A stretch of DNA of 64,000 bases. Origin: CAYMCQ01 sp964389025 (GTDB lineage: Bacteria; Verrucomicrobiota; Verrucomicrobiia; Limisphaerales; CAYMCQ01). The translations under genes and the position numbers were made by a program. The stretch lies in contig CAYMCQ010000008.1 in NCBI GenBank assembly GCA_964389025.1, positions 18,734-82,733 of the forward strand, written 5' to 3'. This document shows positions 44,874-54,485 of the stretch, in pieces (position 1 is the first letter of the stretch; the number at the start of each line of letters is the position of its first letter). The notes beneath the pieces were generated by a model, which had not been told where the DNA came from, searched no databases, and worked only from the letters and a program-made list of their open reading frames with translations.

Positions 44874-47429
44874 TTATTTTTGTCTGAAAGGTTGTTTCTT
44901 CTGATACAACTCGATTCGCTCGGCGGCAGCTTTCGCTAAGTCCGCCTGCCCGCCGCTTGTTGCCAGTGCCCGGGCTTGCTCGGCCGTTTCAATGGCTTTT
45001 TCGAATTGGCCTGTTTCAGCAAGCGCAGCGTCGAGCGTCCCAAGAAAACGCGCTTCCCTGTTCTTCGCAAGCTCGCAAGCTCGCTGCGCGAATTTCACGG
45101 CGTCGCTTCCGTTGCGGACTTCGGCTTTGGGATGCGTCGCGAGAATCCACGCGACGTCATTCAGCGCGGCGGCGTTGTCTGGGTCGCACGCGATCGCGCG
45201 CCGGTAAACGCTCACTGCTTCCTCGCTCCTGCCCTGCACGGTCAATGACAGCGCGAGGTTGTAATGCGCCTGCGAATTGTCCGGTCGAAGTTTCGCCACT
45301 TCGGCAAAATGTCCCTGCGCCTCCGCAAATGTCCCGGCCTGCGCGAAAAGCGAGCCAAGCTGCTGATGCGATTCTGCATCGCCGGGATTCAGCCGGGTTG
45401 CGGCAAGGTAACGCGCCATCGCGGCCTCCACGTTGCCTTCGCGCTGAAATTTTTGTGCCATGCCTTTTTCTTTTTCGACAAGGTCGGGCTGCAGTTTCAA
45501 TGCGATTTCAAATTCTCGTCGCGCCTCATCCGCTTTGCCAGCGTCCGTCAACACGTTTCCCAGATTGAGACGGGCTTCAACATTGTTCGGCCTGAGCCTG
45601 ACGACTTCGCGAAGCGGCGGCAATGCCTGCTGGACATTTCCCTGAATCGCCAGCGCAAGGCCGAGACCGGTCAGCGCCTCGACATATCGCGGTCTCAACC
45701 GCAGCGCTTCGTTGTAATGTGGAATGGCCTCCTCATATTTTCCCTCGTCGGCCAGAACTTTACCAAGATTGAAGTGCGCCGGCGCGTAGCCGGGATTGAT
45801 TTTCAGCGCCTGCCGGTATTCCTGCACCGCCTCGTCTCTGCGTCCCAAACTCAGATAGACATTTCCAAGATTGTTGCGGGCGAAGAGGTGGTTTGGGTTC
45901 AGCGAAAAAACTTTTTTATACGCCTCGATAGCTTCAGCAGATTTTCCCTGAGCCGCCAGCGCGTGGCCGATGTTGTATTGGGCGTTGGCGTAGGCCGGGT
46001 CAATTTGAAGCGTGATCATGTAATGTTTCATCGCTTCATCAAAATTTCCCTTTTCCTCCAGCGCCGCGCCGAGATTGAAATGCGCCGTGGCATTCCATTT
46101 GGTGCAAGCCAGCGCGCGCGTGAAAACTGTGATGCTGTCCTTCCAGTGACCCAACTGAATCCGCGTCACGACGGCGCAGGCGACCAACGCCGCCGCCGCG
46201 AGAAACGGCAAAATTATTTTGCCCGCTTTCAAACGATTGAGAATGTCCGCCGCGCCCCAAGCCAGCACAATGAACAGGCCGGTGAGCGGAATATAACTGT
46301 ATCGGTCCGCCCAGGCCTGGCCGCCGACCTGAATGATTCCGATCACCGGCACGAGCGTCCCCAAGAACCAAAACAAACCGACGGGCAGATAAGGGCGTTT
46401 TCGACCGGCCAAAATGCCCGCAGCCAGGATCACGGCCAGCAAAATCCCGATGCAAATCACAATTTCCAGCGGCAGTTGTTCGGAAATCTCATGTTGGCTT
46501 TCGGGATGCGGATAGAAAATGGCCAGGTCGGTCGGCCAAAACATTTTTTGGATGTAACGAAAATACGAGACGACGGCGTTTTCTATCCGCAGCGCGAGCG
46601 GCAACCCGTGCGTGCCGGTCATCGCGCCCTCCTTGCCCTGGGCGACGAACGTGATGACGCTCGACGCCAGAGCGAGAATGAAGAAAGGAATTTTTTCAAT
46701 AAGGAGACCAGGAATCCATGAAAGTTTCCTGCCTTCCTGGTTTCCTGATGGGGTTTTCAGGTCAAATCGCCGCAGAGGCCAGTAATCGAGGAGCAACAGC
46801 ACAAACGGTGTTGTCACCAGCATCGGTTTGCTCATCAAGCCGAGCGCGAAGAAGAGAAGGGCAAGCCAGTAGAAGCCGGAGGTCAGAGGGCGGAAGTCGG
46901 AGGCCGTGCTTCTGACTTCTGACTTCTGACTTCTGACTTCCGGCCTCCGCGCGTAAGCCCAAATCGTCAGCAAAAAGAAAAACGTGCTGAGCACATCCTT
47001 GCGCTCCGCAACCCACGCCACTGATTCCACGTGCAGCGGATGAATGGCAAACAGCGCGGCCACGAACGCGCTTTGCCAAAGCGCGCGGGTCGTTTTTTTG
47101 AGAACGAGAAAAAGCAGGACTGAGTTGGCGACGTGAAACAAAAGATTCGTGAAATGATGACAGCCTGCATCCAACCCGAACAGATGCACATCCAGCGCGT
47201 GCGAGAGCCATGTGAGCGGATGCCAGTTGCCGGCGTAAGCCGATTTGAATGCCCACGCGACCATCGGCCACGTCACGCCGTCCTCGATGTGCGAATTCTC
47301 AGCGACGTATTCATAGTCATCGAAGTTGATGAACTTGAACTGTCTGACCGGCCAAAACAGCGCCAGCGTCACCAGCGCCAGCGCCGCGCACACAGCAGCC
47401 GTTTTCCAACCTGATTTCGAGAGGTTCAA
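44874..47429 (-). CDS. TMTC-like membrane protein with long TPR tail (paralogue 5)
   Basis: The product has 851 residues starting with TTG; no in-frame ATG is close, and the first residues (NLSKSGWKTAAVCAALALV) form helix 1. The acidic pair is Asp37-Asp38 (FINFDDYEYV), HPLHVESVAW is at about 130-139, loop A at 162-184 and loop B at 222-240. WFLGTLVPVIGIIQVG and ADRYSYIPL lie at about 354-381. Roughly eleven TPR units run from 446 to 830, then the tail LYQKKQPFRQK. It is the first gene of the four-paralogue run. Function is inferred as in eukaryotic TMTC O-mannosyltransferases, with a lipid-linked sugar donor; no bacterial proof is known to me. Confidence 0.85.
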   Translation of the reverse strand: MNLSKSGWKTAAVCAALALVTLALFWPVRQFKFINFDDYEYVAENSHIEDGVTWPMVAWAFKSAYAGNWHPLTWLSHALDVHLFGLDAGCHHFTNLLFHVANSVLLFLVLKKTTRALWQSAFVAALFAIHPLHVESVAWVAERKDVLSTFFFLLTIWAYARRPEVRSQKSEVRSTASDFRPLTSGFYWLALLFFALGLMSKPMLVTTPFVLLLLDYWPLRRFDLKTPSGNQEGRKLSWIPGLLIEKIPFFILALASSVITFVAQGKEGAMTGTHGLPLALRIENAVVSYFRYIQKMFWPTDLAIFYPHPESQHEISEQLPLEIVICIGILLAVILAAGILAGRKRPYLPVGLFWFLGTLVPVIGIIQVGGQAWADRYSYIPLTGLFIVLAWGAADILNRLKAGKIILPFLAAAALVACAVVTRIQLGHWKDSITVFTRALACTKWNATAHFNLGAALEEKGNFDEAMKHYMITLQIDPAYANAQYNIGHALAAQGKSAEAIEAYKKVFSLNPNHLFARNNLGNVYLSLGRRDEAVQEYRQALKINPGYAPAHFNLGKVLADEGKYEEAIPHYNEALRLRPRYVEALTGLGLALAIQGNVQQALPPLREVVRLRPNNVEARLNLGNVLTDAGKADEARREFEIALKLQPDLVEKEKGMAQKFQREGNVEAAMARYLAATRLNPGDAESHQQLGSLFAQAGTFAEAQGHFAEVAKLRPDNSQAHYNLALSLTVQGRSEEAVSVYRRAIACDPDNAAALNDVAWILATHPKAEVRNGSDAVKFAQRACELAKNREARFLGTLDAALAETGQFEKAIETAEQARALATSGGQADLAKAAAERIELYQKKQPFRQK
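46690..46952. repeat. 263-base identical block, copy in paralogue 5
   Basis: Partner of 44133-44395. The loop-A repeat is at 46875-46948 and the loop-B repeats at about 46708-46749. The flanking sequence of the two genes is clearly diverged. Confidence 0.93.
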
Positions 47430-47607
47430 CGGATTAAAAATGTCTGAAACGCAGCTATTTCGTCCACTGCGAAAAGAACCTGCGGAAAATCAGAATCAAG
47501 TGTCAGTTGAACGACGGGACATTCGAGGGTAGTTGCCTAAATCGGGGCAAGGCTACTGCCCCCGAATACGCGGAAGAAAAGAGTCGAATCAGATTTTTTG
47601 GTTCGGC

Positions 47608-48270
47608 TTATTTCCTTCGCGTCGCCTTTGATCGCTTCCACTGCTGTCCGAGCAAATACACTCCACCGACAGCGAGCAACCAAACTGGCGACGGTTCGGG
47701 AATCATGCCGGGCTGGCTTATGGTGAATCCGACAAAGTTGTTCATGTTGTAAGCCTGAAGATCGAAAGGTGAAGTCGGAATGGTGTAACTGAATACCAAC
47801 GACGTTCCAATCGCACCGTTATAGACTCCGCCCAATGCCGTTGCTGCTTCAAAACTGCTTGCCAGCGAAATGTCCCAAACACGCACTTGAAGATTTACCG
47901 TCCCGGAGAGAAATCCGTCGAGTGTCCGCGTTCCACCAAACCAAGTTCCTGCATTTGGCGACGTAGAGGATCGGAACGTCGCGGGCGTTACGCTCACCGG
48001 CACAAGGGACGATTCTGAGGCCGTTGAAGAACCGTAATAGAGCTGCGCTCGCAAACCGGGAATACCGTTGCTCCCAACAGGGCTGCCGACTGGAAACGGA
48101 GTCGGTTCACCGGGCAGGTAAGGATAACTATCCCATCTAATCAATCGGTCCGGCGGCGAGGACAGATCGTTGGAAGAGTTCGAGAAATTCACCGTTCCTT
48201 GGGCGAAGGCAGCAAAAGATCCCGCGATAAAACAGAGGTTCGTGAGCCACAAAAAAGATTTGTTGTTCAT
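47608..48270 (-). CDS. PEP-CTERM sorting domain protein (paralogue 2)
   Basis: The 220-residue protein has a signal peptide (NKSFLWLTNLCFIAGSFAAFA) and a C-terminal MIPEPSPVWLLAVGGVYLL helix followed by a basic tail (KRSKATRRK). The body shares long motifs with the protein at 35764-36384: GTVNFSNSSNDLSSPPDR against GTVRFSNDTSDVASPPDR, RTLDGF-x-SGTVNLQVRVWD and GLRAQLYYGSSTASESSLV. It should be exported and anchored or released by an exosortase. It lies upstream of the TMTC run on the same strand with a 178-base gap that holds no gene. The gap to the divergent coiled-coil gene (48271-48517) shows no clear feature. Confidence 0.86.
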   Translation of the reverse strand: MNNKSFLWLTNLCFIAGSFAAFAQGTVNFSNSSNDLSSPPDRLIRWDSYPYLPGEPTPFPVGSPVGSNGIPGLRAQLYYGSSTASESSLVPVSVTPATFRSSTSPNAGTWFGGTRTLDGFLSGTVNLQVRVWDISLASSFEAATALGGVYNGAIGTSLVFSYTIPTSPFDLQAYNMNNFVGFTISQPGMIPEPSPVWLLAVGGVYLLGQQWKRSKATRRK

Positions 48271-48517
48271 AAGAGATCGGGGTTTATCGTTTGACTAAAG
48301 GATCGCCAACGGCTTGGAAAGCCGCGCCCAGTCCGAGATGAAGCAAAAGGATTACCTTCATGGGTTGGATTCTTTCACTGTCAAAGATATTGTCGCTCCC
48401 CCTTTTGGCAAGCTGTTATCCTTAATTGCCTTTCAGTTAAAACGCCTTAAAAACCCACACAGAATTTCCAGCCATGTAATGATTGCCAAACGCCCGCTCT
48501 CGGCTACCATGTTAACC

Positions 48518-51403
48518 ATGCAACGTCCCTTAGCGTCAGTAGTTTTGTCTTTAATTTTGGCCGTCGCGCCTTCGCTGGTGCGCGCGGACAATTCCGCGGA
48601 AGATGAGTATGTCGTCATTTTCAACACCATTCAGGAGGCAGACGCGCTCCGTGAAGCAGGCAGCGCAGCCGCTGCCACGGCGAAATATGAAGAGGCACAG
48701 CAGGCGTTGATAAAATTTCAGGCCGCTCACGCAGATTGGAACGCGAAGATCGTCGAGTTCCGGCTCAACTACGTCGCCTCCAAAATCAAGCCGCTTCAGG
48801 GTTCAAAACCGGCTGTCGAAACGGCAAAGCCAGCGCCTGCTGTCGCAAAACCAACGCCTGTCCCGACCACAACAACCTCAACAACCGTGCCGACAACTTC
48901 GACAGCCGATTTGGAAAACAAAATCAAGGCGTTGCAGGCGGACATCCAGAAAGTCGCGGCGGAGAAATCAGCGTTGGAATCCAAGGTCAACGAACTTTCC
49001 ACCGCGAGCGCCTCCGGCACGGGGCAGCTTTCGACCGCGCAGGAAAAAATCAAGTCGTTGGAAAAACAGAACGAGAATTTGAAGGCCGGTCTCGAAGAGC
49101 AAAAGGCAAAGAGTTCGCAACTCGTCGAGGCCGCTGTTTTAGCGGATGCGAAAAAGGCGCTCGCCGAAGCAAACCAAAAGCTCGCGGCGGAAAAAGACGC
49201 GGTGAGCACGCTGCAAAAGGAAAAAGAGACTTTGCAGCGGAACTTGAACAGTTTGACCGTTGCCAAAAAGTCAGACGCGGAATTGGAGCAGACCAGGCAG
49301 GCGCTTGCCGAGGCGAACCGCAGATTCATCGAACAATCCGAAGCGGTCAAGGCGCTGACGAAGCAGAAGGATGCGTTGCAAAAGAATCTGGAAAGTGTTT
49401 CGAAGGCGTCTGCGTCCGCGACTGAGTTGGAATCCGTGCGCAAGGAGTTGGGCGAAGCGACGAAAACAATCGCCCAGCAAACAGAGACGGTCAAAAGCCT
49501 GACGCGGGACAAGGAAACGTTGAAGAAAGATTTGGAGGACGCCAAAGCCGCGCTGGCCATCGTCAAACCGGCGACAGAATCAGCGGAATTGAAGTCTCTG
49601 CAGGAACGCTTGAAACAGGTTGAGGCAGAAAAAGTTTCGTTGGAAGCCAAATTGAAGGAATCGCTGGCTGCGCGGCCAGCGGCAACTGATTCGCGCGAAC
49701 TGGCCAAGGCCGGGGAAAGAATCCGCGAGTTGGAGAAGGAAAATCAATTGCTCAAGACGAGCATTGAAGAACGGCAGGCGAACCTCTTGAAGACCACGGA
49801 TTCCGGCGTGGCTGCGCTGGAGCAGATGAAAAAAGATTTGGTGGAGGCGCGTCAGCGGCTCGCAACGCAAAACCAGGCCGCGGTGGTCTGGGCGGCTGAG
49901 AAGGAGGCGCTCGAAAAGAAAATTCAAGGCATGTCGGATATGGCAAGCCAGCTTGAAACATTGCGCGCGGAAAATGGGGCTTTGAGGAAACAACTGGAGG
50001 AAGCGCGCCAGACCGATTCGCTGGCCGTGCTCAAGCAGGCCGAGAGCGCGATGGATGAGTTGAACGGCAAGCTGGCGAAGCAAGTAGAATTTTCCCGGAC
50101 GCTCGCGGCGGAGAAGGAAGTCCTGCAGCAACGTTTGGACGCGATGGCCAGATCGGGAGATTTTTCCAAGGAACTCGAACAGACGCGCCGGGCGCTGGTC
50201 GCGGCAAACCGCAAGCTGGAAATCCAATCCGAGGCCGCCGCGGTTTTGCTGGCGGAGGCGAACATGAAACTGGAGCGCCAGTTGCAGGCGTATGCCGAAC
50301 TGGCCCGCGATAAAGACGCGCTGCGCGCCGAGAACGAGATTTTGAAAAAACAGGCGGCGAAAAAAACCTCCGGAAAGTCCGACGCCGCCACGGCCAGAAA
50401 ACTTGCCGAAGCGCAGGCGCAGCTCGCCGCGTTGCAGTCGGACAAAAAAATGTTGGAGATGGAAAAAGCCGCGTTGGAACACCAATTGAAACGGAAGCGC
50501 ACAGCCGCGGGCACGCCTGCTGCGCCAAGCGCGGAGGAGTCGGAGAAGATCAAGCAACTTGAACTCGAACGCGCCTTGTTGGAGAGGAAACTTCAGGAGG
50601 CGACGAAAGAGTTGAATTCCCGGCCAGGATCTTCAAGCGCGGCAGACCTCGCGAACCAGGTGTCTTCGTTGCGCTCGCGTTTGAACGTGCTGGAAGCGCA
50701 GCCCGTTCCTTACACAAAAGAAGAACTGGCGTTGTTCCAGCAGTCCAATCTGAAGCTCGCGGGGAAACCGGCTGCGCGAACCGCAAAGGATTTGTCCTCG
50801 AACGCGAAAAAATTGTTAAACGACGCGAAGCGCGATTTCGCGGCAAAGAATTTTGACAAAGCCGAGGCAAAATACATGGAAGTTCTCCGCGAGGAGCCAC
50901 AAAACCTCTACGTCCTGGCGAACCTGGCTTCGATCCAATTGGAATTAAACAAAGACGAGGCCGCCGAAGCGAATTTAAAAAAGGCATTGGCGCTCGATCC
51001 GAACGACGTTTACACGCTGAACATTTATGGGAACGCAAAGTTCCGCCAGAAAGATTACGACGCCGCACTGGATGCGTTGAGCCATGCGGCGAAAATCCAG
51101 CCGGAAAACGCCGAGGTGCAGAACATTCTGGGAATCACTCTCAGCCATAAGGGAATGCGCGGGCCTGCGGAAACCGCACTGCGCAAGGCCATTCAACTTG
51201 ATCCCGGCTTCGCCAGCGCGCACAACAATCTCGCCGTCATTTACGCCTCGCAAACACCGCCGCTGACAGAGCTGGCCCGCTGGCATTATCAAAAGGCCGT
51301 GGCGGCGGGCGGCGGCCACAACGCGCAGTTGGAAAAATTGCTGGACGAAAGCAAGACTTCCACCGCCGGCGTCACCGGCGATAACCAGTCGTCCAAGCAA
51401 TAA
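48518..51403 (+). CDS. Secreted coiled-coil protein with C-terminal TPR domain
   Basis: The product has about 961 residues from MQRPLASVVL, which starts a signal peptide ending near VRADN; other ATGs nine bases or more upstream are possible. After a short helical domain and a Pro/Thr-rich linker (KPTPVPTTTTSTT), a very long heptad-rich coiled coil runs from about 130 to 770, full of Glu, Lys, Leu and Gln. The last roughly 180 residues are TPR units (YVLANLASIQLELNKDEAA, then YTLNIYGNAKFRQKDYDAA). No enzyme domain is seen. A periplasmic scaffold or tether is a reasonable reading. It is divergent from the PEP-CTERM gene and 50 bases ahead of yjbQ. Confidence 0.78.
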   Translation: MQRPLASVVLSLILAVAPSLVRADNSAEDEYVVIFNTIQEADALREAGSAAAATAKYEEAQQALIKFQAAHADWNAKIVEFRLNYVASKIKPLQGSKPAVETAKPAPAVAKPTPVPTTTTSTTVPTTSTADLENKIKALQADIQKVAAEKSALESKVNELSTASASGTGQLSTAQEKIKSLEKQNENLKAGLEEQKAKSSQLVEAAVLADAKKALAEANQKLAAEKDAVSTLQKEKETLQRNLNSLTVAKKSDAELEQTRQALAEANRRFIEQSEAVKALTKQKDALQKNLESVSKASASATELESVRKELGEATKTIAQQTETVKSLTRDKETLKKDLEDAKAALAIVKPATESAELKSLQERLKQVEAEKVSLEAKLKESLAARPAATDSRELAKAGERIRELEKENQLLKTSIEERQANLLKTTDSGVAALEQMKKDLVEARQRLATQNQAAVVWAAEKEALEKKIQGMSDMASQLETLRAENGALRKQLEEARQTDSLAVLKQAESAMDELNGKLAKQVEFSRTLAAEKEVLQQRLDAMARSGDFSKELEQTRRALVAANRKLEIQSEAAAVLLAEANMKLERQLQAYAELARDKDALRAENEILKKQAAKKTSGKSDAATARKLAEAQAQLAALQSDKKMLEMEKAALEHQLKRKRTAAGTPAAPSAEESEKIKQLELERALLERKLQEATKELNSRPGSSSAADLANQVSSLRSRLNVLEAQPVPYTKEELALFQQSNLKLAGKPAARTAKDLSSNAKKLLNDAKRDFAAKNFDKAEAKYMEVLREEPQNLYVLANLASIQLELNKDEAAEANLKKALALDPNDVYTLNIYGNAKFRQKDYDAALDALSHAAKIQPENAEVQNILGITLSHKGMRGPAETALRKAIQLDPGFASAHNNLAVIYASQTPPLTELARWHYQKAVAAGGGHNAQLEKLLDESKTSTAGVTGDNQSSKQ

Positions 51404-51453
51404 ATTTTCAGCGAGGTTTTGCGCGAAGCTCCCCGCGCGGCTACTTTCGAGTC

Positions 51454-51876
51454 ATGTTGCGGCAAGGCTTTCACGAATTTTCCATCAGCACGCGCGGTCG
51501 GGGGTTTTATGAATTCACCGATGACGTGGAGGATTGGATTGCGAAAAACAAATTTAGCTCCGGTCTCGTTACGCTCCATGTCCGCCACACTTCAGCGTCA
51601 CTGCTCATTCAGGAAAATGCCGACCCCGATGTGCGCGCGGACCTTGAAAGATTTTTTGCGCGGCTTGTGCCGGACGGGGACAGGTTGTTCCAGCACACAA
51701 CCGAGGGCGACGATGACATGCCGGCTCACGTCCGCTCGGCGTTGACTTGTGTGAACGCCGGAATTCCCGTCAGCGCCGGACGGCTTGCGCTCGGGACGTG
51801 GCAGGGAATTTATCTTTGGGAACACCGGACGCATCCGCACATCAGGAAGATCGCGGCGCACTTCATTGGTGAATAA
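51454..51876 (+). CDS. YjbQ/UPF0047 family protein
   Basis: The 140-residue protein matches the small UPF0047 family. Key motifs are HVRHTSASLLIQENADPDV, HTTEGDDDMPAHVRSAL and GTWQGIYLWEHR. The family's conserved histidines are kept, and its folded trimers bind metal. E. coli YjbQ has been reported to have weak thiamine-phosphate synthase activity, but its true role is unclear. It sits between two secreted-protein genes, with 50 bases to each side, and shows no evident functional link to them. Confidence 0.9.
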   Translation: MLRQGFHEFSISTRGRGFYEFTDDVEDWIAKNKFSSGLVTLHVRHTSASLLIQENADPDVRADLERFFARLVPDGDRLFQHTTEGDDDMPAHVRSALTCVNAGIPVSAGRLALGTWQGIYLWEHRTHPHIRKIAAHFIGE

Positions 51877-51925
51877 ACTGGCGGACTTCCGACGGCAATG
51901 GCATTTTCCGCCAGCTCAATTGATC

Positions 51926-54292
51926 ATGCATGATTCAAATTTAATTTCGCGATGGCTTTCTCGCGTGTCGTGCGCGGTGGTTTTGATTTGCGCGCCAAAT
52001 CTTTTCGCGCAGAAGACAAATTCCGTTTCCGAAAGCGCCGTCACGAACAAATTCGGGTTCAAAGGTCCGGAAATTTTTCCCATTGATCCGGCCATCGGCC
52101 AGTTGCGCTCGGCGGACATTGACGGCGACGGACTGAACGATTTGATCATCGTCAATAACGCGCGATCAAAGATCAACATCCTCTACAACCAAACGGGCAA
52201 AACAAACGCGGTGAAGAAATCCAGATTCACCGGCTCGCGCGACGTGAATGAATTGCCGGCCGACGCGCGATTCCGGATCGAATCCATCGCGTCGGAAAAA
52301 CGCATCGCGGCGCTGGCCGTCGCGGACTTGAACGACGACGGCCGCCCGGACATCGCCTACTACGGCGAACCGAAGGAGCTTGTCGTGCAATACAACGAAG
52401 GCACGAACGGCTGGAGCGCGCCCAGGCGCTGGCCGATTGACGACGGCCAGATCACTCCGAATGGTTTGACAACCGGCGATCTCAATGGCGATCACCTGGC
52501 CGATCTGATTTTGCTCGCGGAAAATCATGTCTATTCACTCGAACAAACCACGAACCACGTTCTGGCCGAGCCGGTGAAAATTCCATTTTCAGGCTCCGTG
52601 AAATCGGTGCAGGTCATAGACATCAACGGCGATGGCCGGAACGATTTGCTGCTGGTCAATTGGGAAAGTCCGACGCCGTTTCGTTTTCGTTTGCAGAACG
52701 AAAGCGGCCAGCTTGGGCCTGAAATCTATTTCATTGTGCCGCCCATCCGCTCCTACACGGCCGATCAACTGGTCGCGACGAACAAGGAAGCCTTTTTTGT
52801 GACCATCGCGCAAAATTCCGGACGCGCGCAGATGTCGCATTTCACGCGGAAAAAAGCCGAGCCGCTGTCCGGCTCATTTGAGCAGGGACAATTTTTCGTG
52901 ATGCCGTTGAGCAAGACCGACAAGGCCACGCGCGGAATGTTGTGGGCGGACGTCAACGGCGACCGCCTCGCGGACTTGCTCGTCGCCGAACCGGAAAGCG
53001 GCCAGCTTTCGTTGTTCCTGCAAAAGCCGGACGGGTCGCTCGAAGCCCCGAAAAAATTTTCCACGCTCACCGGCATCAGCGGCATGGCCGTGGCGGACTG
53101 GGATGGCGATGGCAAACCGGAAGTTTTTCTGTTGAGCGCGGACGAAAAGCAGGTCGGCGTGACGCGACTCGACGAAAAACAACGGCTGCCATTTCCAACG
53201 CTCATTCCGCTGGACGGCAAACCGCTCGCGATGGCCGTCGGCTCGCTGCAGCCAAATTCCAAACCGACGCTGGCCGTGATCGTTGACAACGACGGCAAAC
53301 GCACGCTCGTCACCCGCGCCGCCGACAGCAAATCCAAATCGCAAAAGTTGAGCGCGGAATTCAAGTCGAACCCCGCCGGCATGACTTTTCACGATGCAAA
53401 CCAGGACGGGCTTGCCGACCTTGTCGTGCTGATTCCGTATGAAAAAATAAAAGTGCTCCTGCAAGTTCCGGGAAAAGATTTCGATGAGCGGGACATTGCG
53501 CCGCCGGGCGGCAGCGTGGAGCAGCCGTGGTTGAGCGCGGCGGACGTGGACGGCGACGGCAAACCGGAACTGTTGCTGACGCAGAAGAATTTTCTGCGCG
53601 CAGTCGTTTTGAAACAGGAAGCCGCCGCGCAAAGTTCCACGAACAAAGGCGGCTGGATTTTCAGCGTGAAGGAACAGATCAACGGCTCCGCCGGCAATTC
53701 GCGTCTGGTCGGCGCAGCCGCCGTGCGAAATGGCACGAACGGGATTCCCTCATTGTTTCTGCTGGACGCGGAGCGCAAGTCGCTGACTTTGTGCGAGCGC
53801 GATTCCAGCGGCGTCTGGCAGGTCGTGCGAAATATTTTGCTGCCGCTCTACACGGATTTCGCGGGCATCAGCCTGGAGTCGGTCGCGCTGGGCCGCACGA
53901 ACAACGCCGTGGCGCTGATGGGCCGCGACGCCGTCGCGTGGCAGGCGCTTTCCGGCAGGACGTGGGAGTTCACGGAACTGGACGGTTACGAGACACCGAT
54001 CAAGGACGGGCGGTTGAATGACATCGTCCTCGGCGACCTGAACAACGATGGCCGCAAAGACCTCGTGTTTCTGGAAACCGCGCGCAACTACCTCGACATC
54101 GTGATGTTCGATACGGACAAAAAACTTCTTCCCGCGAACCGCTGGCAGGTGTTCGAGGAACGAACTTTCCGCAGCCGCCGCAGCGATTTGCCCGAGCCGC
54201 GCGAGGCGGTCATCATTGATCTGACCGGCGATGGGAGAAACGATCTCGCCGTCGTCGTCCACGACAGGATTCTGGTTTATCCGCAGGAGTAA
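51926..54292 (+). CDS. Secreted FG-GAP/VCBS repeat protein
   Basis: The product has 788 residues from MHDSNLISRW, which opens a signal peptide ending near NLFAQ. About ten calcium-binding repeats of the type D-x-D/N-G-D-G-x-x-D occur: DIDGDGLNDL, DLNDDGRPDI, DINGDGRNDL, DWDGDGKPEV, DVDGDGKPEL, DLNNDGRKDL, DLTGDGRNDL and weaker ones. Such repeats fold into a beta-propeller like the integrin alpha head and are used for adhesion or scaffolding outside the cell. No catalytic domain or sorting tail is visible. The following small gene begins 20 bases after its stop. Confidence 0.85.
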   Translation: MHDSNLISRWLSRVSCAVVLICAPNLFAQKTNSVSESAVTNKFGFKGPEIFPIDPAIGQLRSADIDGDGLNDLIIVNNARSKINILYNQTGKTNAVKKSRFTGSRDVNELPADARFRIESIASEKRIAALAVADLNDDGRPDIAYYGEPKELVVQYNEGTNGWSAPRRWPIDDGQITPNGLTTGDLNGDHLADLILLAENHVYSLEQTTNHVLAEPVKIPFSGSVKSVQVIDINGDGRNDLLLVNWESPTPFRFRLQNESGQLGPEIYFIVPPIRSYTADQLVATNKEAFFVTIAQNSGRAQMSHFTRKKAEPLSGSFEQGQFFVMPLSKTDKATRGMLWADVNGDRLADLLVAEPESGQLSLFLQKPDGSLEAPKKFSTLTGISGMAVADWDGDGKPEVFLLSADEKQVGVTRLDEKQRLPFPTLIPLDGKPLAMAVGSLQPNSKPTLAVIVDNDGKRTLVTRAADSKSKSQKLSAEFKSNPAGMTFHDANQDGLADLVVLIPYEKIKVLLQVPGKDFDERDIAPPGGSVEQPWLSAADVDGDGKPELLLTQKNFLRAVVLKQEAAAQSSTNKGGWIFSVKEQINGSAGNSRLVGAAAVRNGTNGIPSLFLLDAERKSLTLCERDSSGVWQVVRNILLPLYTDFAGISLESVALGRTNNAVALMGRDAVAWQALSGRTWEFTELDGYETPIKDGRLNDIVLGDLNNDGRKDLVFLETARNYLDIVMFDTDKKLLPANRWQVFEERTFRSRRSDLPEPREAVIIDLTGDGRNDLAVVVHDRILVYPQE

Positions 54293-54311
54293 GTGGCTTG
54301 CCGAAGGGGAA

Positions 54312-54482
54312 ATGAAAAACCCAACAGGTCACGGGGCGTCCGATTTGAGTGAACAAGAATCGAATCTAGATAATTACATCGCGGGCTACAACAAGTCCTG
54401 TTTCGTTTCGTATCCGGACTCGGAAACGGATGAGTTGCTCAATGCGTATCTTCACGGCTACAATCTCGGAATCATTGGATGA
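54312..54482 (+). CDS. Small acidic protein upstream of nuclease-like gene
   Basis: The 56-residue protein starts at an ATG preceded by GAAGGGGAA, a good ribosome binding site, and ends 3 bases before the next start. It is rich in Asp, Glu, Asn and Tyr (SDLSEQESNLDNYIAGYN, then SETDELLNAYLHGYNLG) and has no membrane helix. The repeated YIAGYN/YLHGYN motif suggests a short helical repeat. No family is recognised. Its tight coupling suggests a joint role with the nuclease-like protein, for example as an inhibitor or partner, but this is inference. Confidence 0.6.
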   Translation: MKNPTGHGASDLSEQESNLDNYIAGYNKSCFVSYPDSETDELLNAYLHGYNLGIIG

Positions 54483-54485
54483 TTT

